A stretch of DNA of 64,000 bases from the NCBI GenBank assembly GCA_963837165.1, contig CAWIMD010000002.1:1648628-1712627 (forward strand), in the 5' to 3' direction. The notes under the pieces were generated by a model. That model saw only the letters and a list, made by a program, of their open reading frames with translations, ran no database searches and was not told where the DNA came from. This document shows positions 42,677-51,590 of this stretch, one piece after another. The translations under genes were made by a program, and so were the position numbers. The stretch's first letter is position 1. Each line of letters begins with the position of its first letter. Source of the DNA: JAENWD01 sp963837165. GTDB lineage: Bacteria; Acidobacteriota; Vicinamibacteria; Vicinamibacterales; JAENWD01.

Positions 42677-43848
42677 CGCCGCGTGCGGGCGGCCAGGCCT
42701 CGGAGCCGGCGATCGGCCTCCGCCATCGTCTCGTCCCGCTTCGAGAAGCAGAAGCGCACCTTCGTCCGCCCCCGAGCCGGATCGCGATAGAAGCTGCTGC
42801 CCGGGACGCTGGCGACGCCCACCGATTCCACGAGGTACCGCGCGAACGCCACGTCGTCGCCGAGCCCGAAGTGCGCGATGTCGGTCATGACGTAGTAGGC
42901 GCCCGACGGCACGTGGCAGCGGAAGTCGTGCCGCGTGAGGATGTCCACGAGCCGGTCGCGCCGGCGCTGGTAGCCCGCCGCCAGCTCCGCGTAGTACCAG
43001 TCGGACAGCGCGAGCGCGGCGGCGCCCGCCTCCTGCAGCGGCGCCGGTGCGCCCACGGTCAGGAAGTCGTGCATCTTCCGGATGGCGCCGGTGACGGCCG
43101 GCGGCGAGATCGCCCAGCCGATCCGCCAGCCGGTTACGCTGAAGGTCTTCGACAGGCCGTTGATGGTCACCGTCCGGTCCGCCATGCCGTCGAGCGACGC
43201 CATTGGCACGTGGCGGTGCCCGTCGTACAGGATGTGCTCGTAGATCTCGTCGGTGATCGCGAGGACGTCCCAGTGCCGGCACAGGGCGCCAATTTCCTCC
43301 AACTCCTCGCGGCTGAACACTTTCCCGGTCGGGTTGTTCGGCGTGTTGATGATGACCGCCCGCGTCCTCGGCCCGAACGCCGCGGCTAATTCGTCCCGAT
43401 CGAATTTCCAGTCGGGTTCTCTCAGGGTGACGTAACGGGGCACGGCGCCCGACACGATCGCGTCGGGCCCGTAGTTCTCGTAGAACGGCTCGAAGACGAT
43501 GACCTCGTCGCCCGGATCGACCGTGGCGAGCAGCGTCGCCATCATCGTCTCGGTGGCGCCGCAGCAGACCGTCACCTGCTCGTCGGCGACGACGGGGACG
43601 CCGTGGCGACGGGTGAACTGCGCGGCGATGGCCTCGCGGAGCGGCCGCGCGCCCCACGTGACCGCGTACTGGTTCACGTCCGCGCGGATGGCGGCGCAGG
43701 CGGCGTCCTTGATCACGTCCGGCGCCGGGAAATCGGGGAAACCCTGCGAGAGGTTGACCGCGCCGTGCTTCTCGGCGAGCCGGGTCATCTCGCGGATCAC
43801 CGATTCGGTGAACCGCGCGGCTTTCTGCGACGGGACCACCCGGGACAT
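42673..43848 (-). CDS. Class I/II pyridoxal-phosphate aminotransferase (KAT/AspC-like)
   Basis: The protein is 391 aa from ATG 43848. GAVNLSQGFPDFPAPDVIKDAA (about 29), NQYAVTWGARPLREAIA (about 58), CCGATETMMATLLA (about 91), NTPNNPTGKVFSREEL (about 168), ITDEIYEHILYDG (about 197) and INGLSKTFSVTGWRIGWAI (Lys about 233) show the fold and cofactor site. The NQY and QGFPDF boxes are like kynurenine/glutamine and methionine aminotransferases. The substrate is not decided. Confidence 0.9.
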   Translation of the reverse strand: MSRVVPSQKAARFTESVIREMTRLAEKHGAVNLSQGFPDFPAPDVIKDAACAAIRADVNQYAVTWGARPLREAIAAQFTRRHGVPVVADEQVTVCCGATETMMATLLATVDPGDEVIVFEPFYENYGPDAIVSGAVPRYVTLREPDWKFDRDELAAAFGPRTRAVIINTPNNPTGKVFSREELEEIGALCRHWDVLAITDEIYEHILYDGHRHVPMASLDGMADRTVTINGLSKTFSVTGWRIGWAISPPAVTGAIRKMHDFLTVGAPAPLQEAGAAALALSDWYYAELAAGYQRRRDRLVDILTRHDFRCHVPSGAYYVMTDIAHFGLGDDVAFARYLVESVGVASVPGSSFYRDPARGRTKVRFCFSKRDETMAEADRRLRGLAARTRR

Positions 43849-43874
43849 CGGGGGGATTCTAACCGGTTCCCGGT

Positions 43875-46178
43875 TCAGTGCTTGCGATGGCTGGAGGACA
43901 CGCGCTTCTTCGTCGCCTTCCTGGCCGGCGTTCTGGCGTGCGGCGCGGCGGAGTGCGCCGACGCTCTGGCCGCAGGGAGCGGCGCGCTGCCGGGAGCGCC
44001 GGCCAGCGGGTGCGCGCCGCGTTCGCCATAGAGCTGCCGGTAGTCCTCGGCGGTGCCCAGGATCTTGCGGACGTAGTTCTGCGTTTCCGGGTAGGGAATG
44101 TCGTCGATGAACTCGTCCATCGCGATGCCCGGCCGCTCGGCCATCCACCGGGCGACGGCGCCGGGGCCGGCATTGTAGCTGGCCAGCGCGAAGGGGACGC
44201 CGCCGAACCGCTCCACCAGGTCGGCGAAGTACGCCGTGCCGATGCGCATGTTCACCGTCGGATCGGTGAGCTTCCGCGTGGCGTAGTGCCGGATCCGCAA
44301 CCGGCGTGCGTAGCTCCGGCCCGTGGACGGCACGATCTGCATCAGCCCGATGGCGTTGGCGTGCGAGACGATGCCGGCGTCGAAGGTGGACTCCTGGGCG
44401 ATGAGCGCGGCCAGCAGGTATGGATCGAGGTGGTTGGCGGTGCCGTACTGCTCGATCAGCTGCCAGTACGCCACCGGGAACAGCACCTGGAGCACCTCCG
44501 GCGGCAGTTCGCCGCCGTTGGCCGACAGGTACTGCGGGAACGCGCGCTTGATCGCGTTGATGCCGTCCCGCAAGTCCCCTTGACGCGAGTACACGTAGCC
44601 GATCGTCGCCTGCAGCCGCGGCGAGTCGCCAATCGCCTTCTGCGCCCAGCGCAGCTCGTTCAGCGCATCGTCGTACAGGCCAGCGGTGATCAGCTCACGG
44701 ACGAGATCGGCATTCGGGAAGTCGTCCCGCGCGGCCCCGTCGGTCACGGCGGGCACCGCATCGGAGGTCGTGGCGACGGCGGCCGCGAGGCTCATCGGCT
44801 CCACGTGGCGCGCGGTGAGCTGTCGCGTGGCCAGCCGGCCGTAGTACCAGTTGACGTAGTCGGCGACCAGCACGCCGTACAGCCGGTCCGCGGCGGCGGT
44901 GTCGCTGAGCTGCTCGCGCGAGCGGGCAGCCCAGTAGAGCCACGACGGCCGGTAGTCGGCGCGTGGGAATCTGGTCGCCGCCTGCTCGAACTCGCGCGCG
45001 CACTCGTCCCACTGGCCGGTGCGGTAGGCGTTCCAGCCGATCTTCCACAGCGCCCGCTGCGCGTAGCGGCCGTCGGGAAATCGCGCCGCCAGCTCCCGGA
45101 ACACCGCGTCGGCCTTCACGTCTTCGTCGCCGATGATGTAGTGGGAGCCCAGGTTGTTGAGCGTTTCCTCGGCCCACGAGTCGGTCGGAAAATCGTCCAC
45201 CAGCGCCCGGGCGAGCCGCTCGTACTCGGTGTCGTCCTTCAGGCCACGAAGGGAGCTCAGGTGGAAGAAGCGCGCCTCGGCGCGCCGGTGCGCCGACGAC
45301 GTCCACGGCTCGAGCGCGTCCCGCGCCGCCTGGTACCGCTTCAGGTAGTAGTCGCACTCGGCCAGGCGCAGCGACACGCGCTCGCGATCGTCGCCGGAGG
45401 CGAGCGGGGCGAGCGCGCTGAAGCCGTCACGCGCCTCCCCATAGCGCCGCGATCCGAACAGCCGCTCGGCGCGCCCCAGCTCCAACCGATATCGCCCGGA
45501 GTCCGCCGTGAGCGGCTCCCAGGCGTGGAGCGCGTCGATCTGCGCCGCGGCCGCGTTGGCGAGGTCGCTGAGCGGGAACTCGTAGTAGACGTGGGCGTAC
45601 GCCTCGGCGGCGCCCTGCCCGTCTCCAAGCGCCTGACGGACCCGTGCGAGCCGCGACCACGCATCGTCTGGCGCCAGCGTGGTCCTGTGCGTCAGCGGCT
45701 CGTAGTACTTTGCGGCCGCGCCGAAGTCGTTCTGCGCCTCGGCGACTGCGCCGGCCAGCTGTCGCGCACCGTCGGCGAGGTACCAGTGGGGACCGTCGGC
45801 CACGAGCGCGTCGAGCGCCTCGCGCGCGGCGTCGAGCTTTCCGAGCCGGAAGGCGACGAGCCCCGTGTAGTAGCGCTGGTAGTCGGCCAGCGGCGTGCCG
45901 CCGAGCGAAGCCTTCCTGACGAGCGGCGCCGCCTCCGCGGCGTGGTCGTCGGCGAGGAGCCGGACCGCGCGGGCCAGCGCCTGCATCGACGCCCCGGGCT
46001 TTCCGGTGGGCGCGATCCAGACGTCGTCGAGCGTGGTCGGGACGGGGGCGTGCGCCGTAGCCGTGGGCAGCGGCACGGCGATGTCTGCCGCCGACTGGGC
46101 GCGGAGGGCCGGACCGCCGAGCGCCACGAGCCAGGCCGCGGCCAGCGCCAGGGCCGGCCCGCGCGCGGCCCGCGTCAC
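43875..46178 (-). CDS. Soluble lytic transglycosylase (Slt70-like)
   Basis: The protein is 767 aa from GTG 46178, overlapping the GAF-gene stop. A signal peptide (about 1-27) precedes TPR-like helical repeats (about 60-560). The SLT domain (about 580-725) has LIAQESTFDAGIVSHANAIGLMQIVPSTG, with the catalytic Glu in QES, and ALASYNAGPGAVARW. The tail is basic and low-complexity. It cleaves glycan strands in the periplasm to 1,6-anhydro products. Confidence 0.92.
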   Translation of the reverse strand: MTRAARGPALALAAAWLVALGGPALRAQSAADIAVPLPTATAHAPVPTTLDDVWIAPTGKPGASMQALARAVRLLADDHAAEAAPLVRKASLGGTPLADYQRYYTGLVAFRLGKLDAAREALDALVADGPHWYLADGARQLAGAVAEAQNDFGAAAKYYEPLTHRTTLAPDDAWSRLARVRQALGDGQGAAEAYAHVYYEFPLSDLANAAAAQIDALHAWEPLTADSGRYRLELGRAERLFGSRRYGEARDGFSALAPLASGDDRERVSLRLAECDYYLKRYQAARDALEPWTSSAHRRAEARFFHLSSLRGLKDDTEYERLARALVDDFPTDSWAEETLNNLGSHYIIGDEDVKADAVFRELAARFPDGRYAQRALWKIGWNAYRTGQWDECAREFEQAATRFPRADYRPSWLYWAARSREQLSDTAAADRLYGVLVADYVNWYYGRLATRQLTARHVEPMSLAAAVATTSDAVPAVTDGAARDDFPNADLVRELITAGLYDDALNELRWAQKAIGDSPRLQATIGYVYSRQGDLRDGINAIKRAFPQYLSANGGELPPEVLQVLFPVAYWQLIEQYGTANHLDPYLLAALIAQESTFDAGIVSHANAIGLMQIVPSTGRSYARRLRIRHYATRKLTDPTVNMRIGTAYFADLVERFGGVPFALASYNAGPGAVARWMAERPGIAMDEFIDDIPYPETQNYVRKILGTAEDYRQLYGERGAHPLAGAPGSAPLPAARASAHSAAPHARTPARKATKKRVSSSHRKH

Positions 46179-47242
46179 GAGGCCTGGCCCAGCAGGAACG
46201 AGTCGCCGCCGGCGAGCGTGCGCACGAGCTCCTGCTCGAAGAAGTCCGCGCGGCCGTCCACGTCTGCCGGCACGCGCGCTTCGTACATCTGCCGCGCCCG
46301 ATCGATCTCGGCGCGAAGCCGCACGCGGAGGTCGCCTGCGCGGCGCCCTTCGTCCACGAGCGCCTCGTGATACAGCTTGATCTCGGAGATGAGGAGCCGC
46401 GCGAACCGCCGCGCGCCCTCGGCATCGGTGGTCGACGCCGGCGCGCCGGCCGCGGCGCGGCCCCGGGAGGTCCGCCGCGCGGTGAGCGCCTCGAGGCAGC
46501 GGCTCGCATGGCGCGCGAGGATCTCGACGTGCTCGGGCCAGCAGCTCGGCACCGCCTGTGCATTGCCCGTCACGTCGTCTGCGTAGACGACGGCGACGAC
46601 CTGGCCGTCGACCATCACGGGAACGGCGAGTCCCGGGCGATTCACGTCCGCCGGCGTGAACGGCGCGGGCACGTGGCTCGTGTCCCCGTCACCCGTCGTC
46701 AGCGCGGTGCCCGTCTTCACCGCCTCGCCCAGCACGCCCGCCGCGTCGAGCGGCAGGTCCACGAGGCGCGCCTCGGTGGCGGAGGGTCCGAAGCCCTGGT
46801 GCGCCCAGCCCTTGAGCGCGGCGCCCTTCACCACGAGCACGGCGGCGCGGCCGGCGGACCGGTGCGCGGCGGAGGTGAGCTCGTTGAGGATCTCGCTGAG
46901 GGAAGACGCGCCGTCGAGGGCGCGGATGGACGTGACGAGGCGGTCGGCGCCGGCCAGCTCGGCCTGGCGCTCGGCGGCCTGCGCGGCAACCCGCGCGTCC
47001 TCGAGGGCCTTCTGCAGCCGCTCGTCGGCGGCGGCGCGTTCGGCGGCAATCGCGCCCGACACGACCGACGCGGCGGCCGCTTCCGCTTCCGCGCGGACGC
47101 GCTGCGCCGTCTCGTCGCGCGCGTCGGCGATCAGCCGGCGGACGTCGTCGCCGAGCGTCGAGACGTCCTGCTGCAGCCGCTCGCGTACGCGATCGGCCAG
47201 CCCGGACACGAGAGCCTGGAGGCGGTCGTCTTCGGCAGCCAT
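46175..47242 (-). CDS. GAF-domain protein with N-terminal coiled coil
   Basis: The 355-aa protein has an Ala/Glu/Arg-rich coiled coil (about 1-95). A GAF-type domain follows (about 96-255; SSLSEILNELTSAAHRSAGRAAVLVVKG, LAVPVMVDGQVVAVVYADD). A helical C-terminus contains ARRFARLLISEIKLYHEALVDEGRRAGDL. No output domain is seen. It lies in front of the Slt gene, coupled by GTGA. The ligand and role are unknown. Confidence 0.7.
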   Translation of the reverse strand: MAAEDDRLQALVSGLADRVRERLQQDVSTLGDDVRRLIADARDETAQRVRAEAEAAAASVVSGAIAAERAAADERLQKALEDARVAAQAAERQAELAGADRLVTSIRALDGASSLSEILNELTSAAHRSAGRAAVLVVKGAALKGWAHQGFGPSATEARLVDLPLDAAGVLGEAVKTGTALTTGDGDTSHVPAPFTPADVNRPGLAVPVMVDGQVVAVVYADDVTGNAQAVPSCWPEHVEILARHASRCLEALTARRTSRGRAAAGAPASTTDAEGARRFARLLISEIKLYHEALVDEGRRAGDLRVRLRAEIDRARQMYEARVPADVDGRADFFEQELVRTLAGGDSFLLGQAS

Positions 47243-47353
47243 ACCGTCCTGTTTATCGGCACGAGTGGGCGGGTGCTTGCCGCCAATTATCGAGGTCGGG
47301 ATCCGGCGAAGTCAAGGCGGCATGTCGGGGACAAGTTTCGTCGGTACAATGGT

Positions 47354-47382
47354 TTGACTCGGGTCGGACATCGGCGTATCAT
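47354..47382 (+). promoter_or_regulatory. Sigma-70 promoter of tmRNA
   Basis: TTGACT (47354-47359) and TATCAT (47377-47382) have a 17-base spacer and lie 20 bases before the mature tmRNA 5' end. Confidence 0.8.
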
Positions 47383-47401
47383 GGTGTGCTCTCCCCGATG
47401 T

Positions 47402-47752
47402 GGGGCCGAATCAGATTCGACGGAGGAATTGAGACACAGGTGGCGTGCCGAGGACCATCACCCTCGTAAATCAGATGGAACCAACAACAACTGCCAACGA
47501 GCAGCTTGCTCTCGCTGCCTAATTAGGCAACGACGTTCCCCTCGGGACGCCCGCGACCCGGGACGGAACGCCATTCAGCGGGCTGGTGGCCGCCGGTTGC
47601 TCCGGACGGTGGCTGCGAGATTTTCTGGGGCTGGTTCCGGTCGCTTTTGCAGCGTCTCGACGACCGGAACGAGACAACAGACGCGGCTACGCACGTAGAG
47701 GCCTGTGGGGACGTTCTTTCGGACGGCGGTGCAATTCCGCCCGGCTCCACCA
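47402..47752 (+). ncRNA. ssrA: tmRNA
   Basis: The 5' end GGGGCCGAATCAGATTCGACGG is the typical tmRNA start (given in two parts here: GGGGCCG, 47402-47408, then the GATTCGAC box). GGGGCCG pairs with CGGCTCC at the 3' end, followed by ACCA (47749-47752). The tag frame reads ...EPTTTANEQLALAA with TAA at 47520-47522. The ending LALAA is the usual proteolysis signal. tmRNA rescues stalled ribosomes. The T-loop reads TGCAATT instead of the usual TTCAATT. The 47243-47401 segment before it holds only the promoter. Confidence 0.95.
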
Positions 47753-47758
47753 ATTTCT

Positions 47759-47850
47759 CAGGGATCAGGGATCAGGACCAGGGGCCAGCACACCTGTAGC
47801 GCAGGCCTTCAGGCCTGCCCCACACCTGTAGCGCAGGCCTTCAGGCCTGC
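47759..47850. repeat. GGGATCA heptamers and two GTAGCGC palindromes
   Basis: CAGGGAT-type units (47759-47789) directly follow the tmRNA. TGTAGCGCAGGCC followed by TTCAGGCCTGC occurs at 47795-47818 and again at 47827-47850, upstream of the amidase gene. Confidence 0.85.
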
Positions 47851-47896
47851 CCACGCTGCCCGGGATGGCGCTTCCCCCGTGGCACAATGAAAACCG

Positions 47897-49441
47897 ATGC
47901 GCCGCGGGATCCCCATTGCCATCGCGCTCCTCCTCTCGCTGACATCCGTCAGCGGCCAGAGCGCGCCGCCGGGCCCGCTGCGCCTCGTGAGCCGCGAGGG
48001 CGTCCGCCCCATCCCGACCGTGCAGAACGGCGACACCGAGCTCGTCGCGTTCGACGACCTGGCGTCGATCTTCATGGTCGTCGTGCGCGAAGACGCGGTC
48101 GCGCGCGCGTTCACCGTCAGCTACAAGGGCAAGACAATCGTCCTGTCGCAGAACCAGGCGCTGGCCTCCGTCAGCGGCCGGCTCGTGTCGCTTCCTTCGT
48201 CTCCGGTGCGGATTGCCAACCGCTGGTACGTGCCGGTGGAGTTCATCGGCCGCGCGCTGGCGCTCGTCTACGACGCGCCGCTGGAGCTGCGCAAGGCCTC
48301 CCGGCTCGTCCTCCAGGGTCCCATCGTCGCACCGCGCCTCATCGTGCGGCACGACGCGTCCGCCGCGCAGGGCCGCGTGACCGTGGACGTCGTGCCCTCG
48401 ACGCCGCACCAGGTCGTGCAGGAGACCGGCCGCGTGCTGATCCGCTTCCAGGCGGACCTGCTGGACGCGACGATCGCGTCCATCCAGCCGCAGGGCTTCG
48501 TGCAGTCGGTGCACCTCGCCGATCCGCCCACGACCCTGGTCATCGAGCTCGGACCGCGATTCGGATCGGTGCGCGCGGCCGACGCGCCGCTGGAGCCGGA
48601 CGGCACGCGCATCACGCTGGACCTCTTCCCGCCGCCCGAGCCGACGCCCGCGCCTCCGTCCACCACCGAGGCGACGCCCGCTCCAGTGCCGGGCGAGACG
48701 GCGCCGGCGCCCATGCTCCCGACACCGGGCGTCCACACGATCGTGATCGATCCCGGTCATGGCGGCGAGGAGGACGGCGCCCACGGACCGAAGGGGACGC
48801 TGGAGAAGAACGTCACGCTGGCCGTGGCACGCCAGCTCAAGAGCGCGCTCGAGTCGCGCCTTGGCGCGCGCGTCCTGCTCACCCGCGATGACGACCGCAG
48901 CGTCGGCCTCGACGAGCGGGCCGCGCTGGCCAACAACAACAAGGCCGATCTCTTCATCAGCCTCCACGCGAACGCGTCGCTGCGCCGCTCGGCCTCCGGC
49001 GCCGAAGTCTTCTACCTGAGCCTCGATCGCGCCGACGAGGAGGCGCAGCGCGTGGCGCAGTCCGAGGGCGTGGCCATGCCCGTGTTCGGCGGCGGCACGC
49101 GCGAGATCAACGTGATCCTGTGGGAGATGGCGCAGGCGCGCTACATCGACGACTCGGCGGCGCTGGCGCGCGCGGTCGATGCCGACCTGCACGGCGCGGT
49201 GCCGATGAGTCCGCGCGCCATCCAGCAGGCGCCCTTCCGCGTGCTCGTCGGCGCCAACATGCCGGCAGTGCTCGTCGAGATGGGCTACCTCACGAACCCG
49301 CAGCAGGAGTCGCAGCTCGCGAATCCCGGCTTCCAGGCGCGCCTGGCCCGTGCACTGGCCGAAGCGGTCGGCCGGTTCTTCGCCGGTCAGGCCCCGGCGG
49401 CCCCGGCCACGCCGCAGCCGGCGGGGGCGACCGCGCCATGA
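47897..49441 (+). CDS. N-acetylmuramoyl-L-alanine amidase
   Basis: The 514-aa protein has a signal peptide (about 1-22), a copper-amine-oxidase-like stalk (about 28-130), an AMIN-like beta domain (about 140-245), and a Pro/Thr-rich linker (about 247-285). The Amidase_3 domain follows (about 287-495): HTIVIDPGHGGEEDGAHG (zinc His), LEKNVTLAVA (zinc Glu), LFISLHANAS (zinc His) and AVLVEMGYLTNP (catalytic Glu). It removes stem peptides from peptidoglycan at division. The degenerate EnvC-like protein at 18031 could be its activator, though it is not adjacent. Confidence 0.93.
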   Translation: MRRGIPIAIALLLSLTSVSGQSAPPGPLRLVSREGVRPIPTVQNGDTELVAFDDLASIFMVVVREDAVARAFTVSYKGKTIVLSQNQALASVSGRLVSLPSSPVRIANRWYVPVEFIGRALALVYDAPLELRKASRLVLQGPIVAPRLIVRHDASAAQGRVTVDVVPSTPHQVVQETGRVLIRFQADLLDATIASIQPQGFVQSVHLADPPTTLVIELGPRFGSVRAADAPLEPDGTRITLDLFPPPEPTPAPPSTTEATPAPVPGETAPAPMLPTPGVHTIVIDPGHGGEEDGAHGPKGTLEKNVTLAVARQLKSALESRLGARVLLTRDDDRSVGLDERAALANNNKADLFISLHANASLRRSASGAEVFYLSLDRADEEAQRVAQSEGVAMPVFGGGTREINVILWEMAQARYIDDSAALARAVDADLHGAVPMSPRAIQQAPFRVLVGANMPAVLVEMGYLTNPQQESQLANPGFQARLARALAEAVGRFFAGQAPAAPATPQPAGATAP

Positions 49442-50070
49442 AGCCTGCGACGATTGTCATCGGCGCGGTCGGGGCGATCCTGACGCTGACGCTCGGCTGG
49501 CTGCTCTTCGTGGCCTTGCCGCGATGGAGCTCTGCGCGCCGGGCGCCGCCGGCGGTCGAGGAGCCCGTCGCCTCCACGGCGGCCACGCCGGCGCCGGCCA
49601 CGCAGCCGTCGGCGCCGCGGATCAAGGCGCACCTCTTCTACGTGAGTGACGATGGCTCCAGGCTCAAGCCGGAGGAGCGGGAGGTGCCGTTCGGCGAGAG
49701 CACCGCCGAACAGGCCCGTCACATCGTCGAGGCCGAGCTCGAGCCGGCGCCGGCGCCGCTCCTGAGCGCCATTCCGGAAGGCACGACGCTCAAGGACCTG
49801 TTCATCGGGGACCAGGGCGAGGTGTTCGTGGACCTGAGCGCCGAGATCTCGAAGAATCATCCCGGCGGGTCGCTGGACGAGATCCTGACCGTCTACGCGA
49901 TCGTGGACGCGCTCACCGACAACCTGCCCGCGGTGACCGCGGTGCAGATCCTGATCGACGGCCGGGAGGTGGACACCCTCGCGGGGCACGTGGACCTGCG
50001 GCGGCCGCTCCGGAAGAACCTGACGTGGGTCGAGGCGCCGAAGGCGGCCGATGCCGCGGCGGCGCAGTGA
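49438..50070 (+). CDS. GerMN-domain membrane protein
   Basis: The protein is 210 aa from ATG 49438, overlapping the amidase stop. One membrane helix (about 6-28) and an Ala/Pro linker precede the GerMN (sporulation/spore germination) domain (about 60-195): HLFYVSDDGSRLKPEEREV, LLSAIPEGTTLKDLFIGDQGEVFVDLSAE, SLDEILTVYAIVDALTDNLPAVTAVQILIDG. GerM-type domains are found with amidases outside spore formers and bind cell-wall partners. The amidase-gerM-rph-rdgB order is common in acidobacteria and delta-proteobacteria. Confidence 0.88.
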   Translation: MKPATIVIGAVGAILTLTLGWLLFVALPRWSSARRAPPAVEEPVASTAATPAPATQPSAPRIKAHLFYVSDDGSRLKPEEREVPFGESTAEQARHIVEAELEPAPAPLLSAIPEGTTLKDLFIGDQGEVFVDLSAEISKNHPGGSLDEILTVYAIVDALTDNLPAVTAVQILIDGREVDTLAGHVDLRRPLRKNLTWVEAPKAADAAAAQ

Positions 50071-50120
50071 TGCAGCGCCTTCAGTTCGACTGAAGACCCA
50101 CGCTACACTTACATTCCAGC

Positions 50121-50849
50121 ATGCGCACCGACAACCGACAGCCCGACCAGCTCCGTCCCCTGACCCTGACCCCGAACGTGATGATGCACGCCGAAGGATC
50201 CGTGCTCGTCGAGGCCGGGCGCACGCGGGTGATCTGCACGGCGAGCATCGAAGACCGCGTGCCCTCGTTTCTCCGCGGCACCGGCAAGGGATGGGTGACC
50301 GCCGAGTACGGGATGCTGCCGCGCGCGACCACCACGCGGACGACGCGCGAGGCCTCGGCCGGCAAGGTCGGCGGCCGCACGCAGGAGATCCAGCGGCTCA
50401 TCGGCCGCTCGCTTCGCTCCGTCGTCAATCTCGAGAGCCTCGGCGAGCGCACGATCTGGATGGACTGCGACGTCACGCAGGCCGACGGCGGCACGCGGAC
50501 GGCGTCGATTACCGGCGCGTTCGTGGCGCTGGTGCTGGCCCTGGACCGGCTGAAGCAGTCCGGCGCGCTGAAGGCGATCCCCGTCGGCGACTACGTGGCC
50601 GCGACGAGCGTCGGGATCGTCGCCGGCACGCCGATGCTGGACCTGGCGTACGACGAGGACTCGCGCGCGGAGGTGGACATGAACGTCGTGCAGACCGGCG
50701 GCGGGCGGTTCATCGAGCTGCAGGGCACGGCCGAGACGACGCCGTTCGATCGCGCCGGTCTCGAGGCGCTGCTCGCGCTGGCCGAGAAGGGGATCCGGGA
50801 GCTGGTCGCGAAGCAGCGCACGATTGTCGGCAATCTGCTGAACATGTAG
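50121..50849 (+). CDS. rph: Ribonuclease PH
   Basis: The 242-aa protein trims tRNA 3' ends by phosphorolysis. Motifs visible are GSVLVEAGRTRVICTASIEDRVPSFLRGTGKGWVTAEYGMLPRAT, GRTQEIQRLIGRSLRSVV, TIWMDCDVTQADGGTRTASITGAFVAL and DLAYDEDSRAEVDMNVV. The stop TAG (50847-50849) is part of a GTAGCGC palindrome that starts at 50845. Confidence 0.97.
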   Translation: MRTDNRQPDQLRPLTLTPNVMMHAEGSVLVEAGRTRVICTASIEDRVPSFLRGTGKGWVTAEYGMLPRATTTRTTREASAGKVGGRTQEIQRLIGRSLRSVVNLESLGERTIWMDCDVTQADGGTRTASITGAFVALVLALDRLKQSGALKAIPVGDYVAATSVGIVAGTPMLDLAYDEDSRAEVDMNVVQTGGGRFIELQGTAETTPFDRAGLEALLALAEKGIRELVAKQRTIVGNLLNM

Positions 50850-50905
50850 CGCAGGCCTTCAGGCCTGCCCGCGATTCCGAATGCGTAGCAGGCTTTCAGG
50901 CCTGC
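50845..50905. repeat. Two GTAGCGC palindromes between rph and rdgB
   Basis: TGTAGCGCAGGCC followed by TTCAGGCCTGC occupies 50845-50868 and supplies the rph stop codon. A shorter copy with one changed arm (GTAGCAGGCTTTCAGGCCTGC minus the last base, 50885-50905) follows. Together they fill most of the 83-base gap. Confidence 0.88.
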
Positions 50906-50932
50906 CCGCGACGATCGGCACGCCGTCCCGAC

Positions 50933-51529
50933 ATGACCCGCACACTCCTGCTCGCCACGACCAACCCGCACAAGGTTCGCGAAATCCGCGCGCTGCTCGC
51001 CGGGCTCGACGCCGAGATCCTCGGCCTCGACGCCGACGCGCCGATCGACCCGCCCGAGGAGACCGGCACGACGTTCGCCGAGAACGCCCGGCTCAAGGCG
51101 ACCTGTTACGCGAAGGCGACCGGGCTGACGGCCGTTGCGGAGGACTCGGGCCTCGAAGTGGACGCGCTCGGCGGGATTCCCGGCGTGGAATCCGCGCGCT
51201 TTGCGGGCGCGGACTCGACCTACCCGGAGAAGTTCGCGCGCCTGTACGAGATGCTCGACGCGCGTGGCGGCCGCGACAGCACCGCGCGCTTCGTCTGCGC
51301 GCTGGCCGTCGCCCACGGCGACAACGTCCTCTTCGAGGCGCGCGGCACCGTCGAGGGCCGCATCGCCCCCGAGCCCCGCGGCGCGCACGGCTTCGGCTAC
51401 GACCCGATCTTCTTCTACCCGCCGGAAGGCATGACGCTCGGCGAGGTGAGCGACGAGATCAAGCGCGCGGTGAGCCACCGCGGAGCGGCGTTCCGGCAGC
51501 TGCGCGACTGGCTGGCGCCTCACCCCTAG
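50933..51529 (+). CDS. rdgB: dITP/XTP pyrophosphatase (RdgB/HAM1)
   Basis: The 198-aa protein removes non-canonical purine triphosphates. LLLATTNPHKVREIRALL (about 5), ETGTTFAENARLKATCYAKATGLTAVAEDSGLEVDALGG (about 43-82) and ARFAG are conserved. HGFGYDPIFFYP (about 150), TLGEVSDEIKRAVSHRGAAF (about 167) are also typical. Start ATG 50933 gives the expected length. It follows rph, its common neighbour. The stop TAG lies in a GATCCCCA repeat. Confidence 0.95.
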   Translation: MTRTLLLATTNPHKVREIRALLAGLDAEILGLDADAPIDPPEETGTTFAENARLKATCYAKATGLTAVAEDSGLEVDALGGIPGVESARFAGADSTYPEKFARLYEMLDARGGRDSTARFVCALAVAHGDNVLFEARGTVEGRIAPEPRGAHGFGYDPIFFYPPEGMTLGEVSDEIKRAVSHRGAAFRQLRDWLAPHP

Positions 51530-51583
51530 ATCCCCAGATCCCCAGCCCCCCAGATCCCCAGATCCCCAGCCCCCAGATCCCCA
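51523..51583. repeat. AGATCCCC array between rdgB and sialidase
   Basis: An eight-base unit, AGATCCCC, alternates with AGCCCCCC from inside the rdgB stop to eight bases before the convergent gene's stop. Confidence 0.85.
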
Positions 51584-51590
51584 CCATTGC

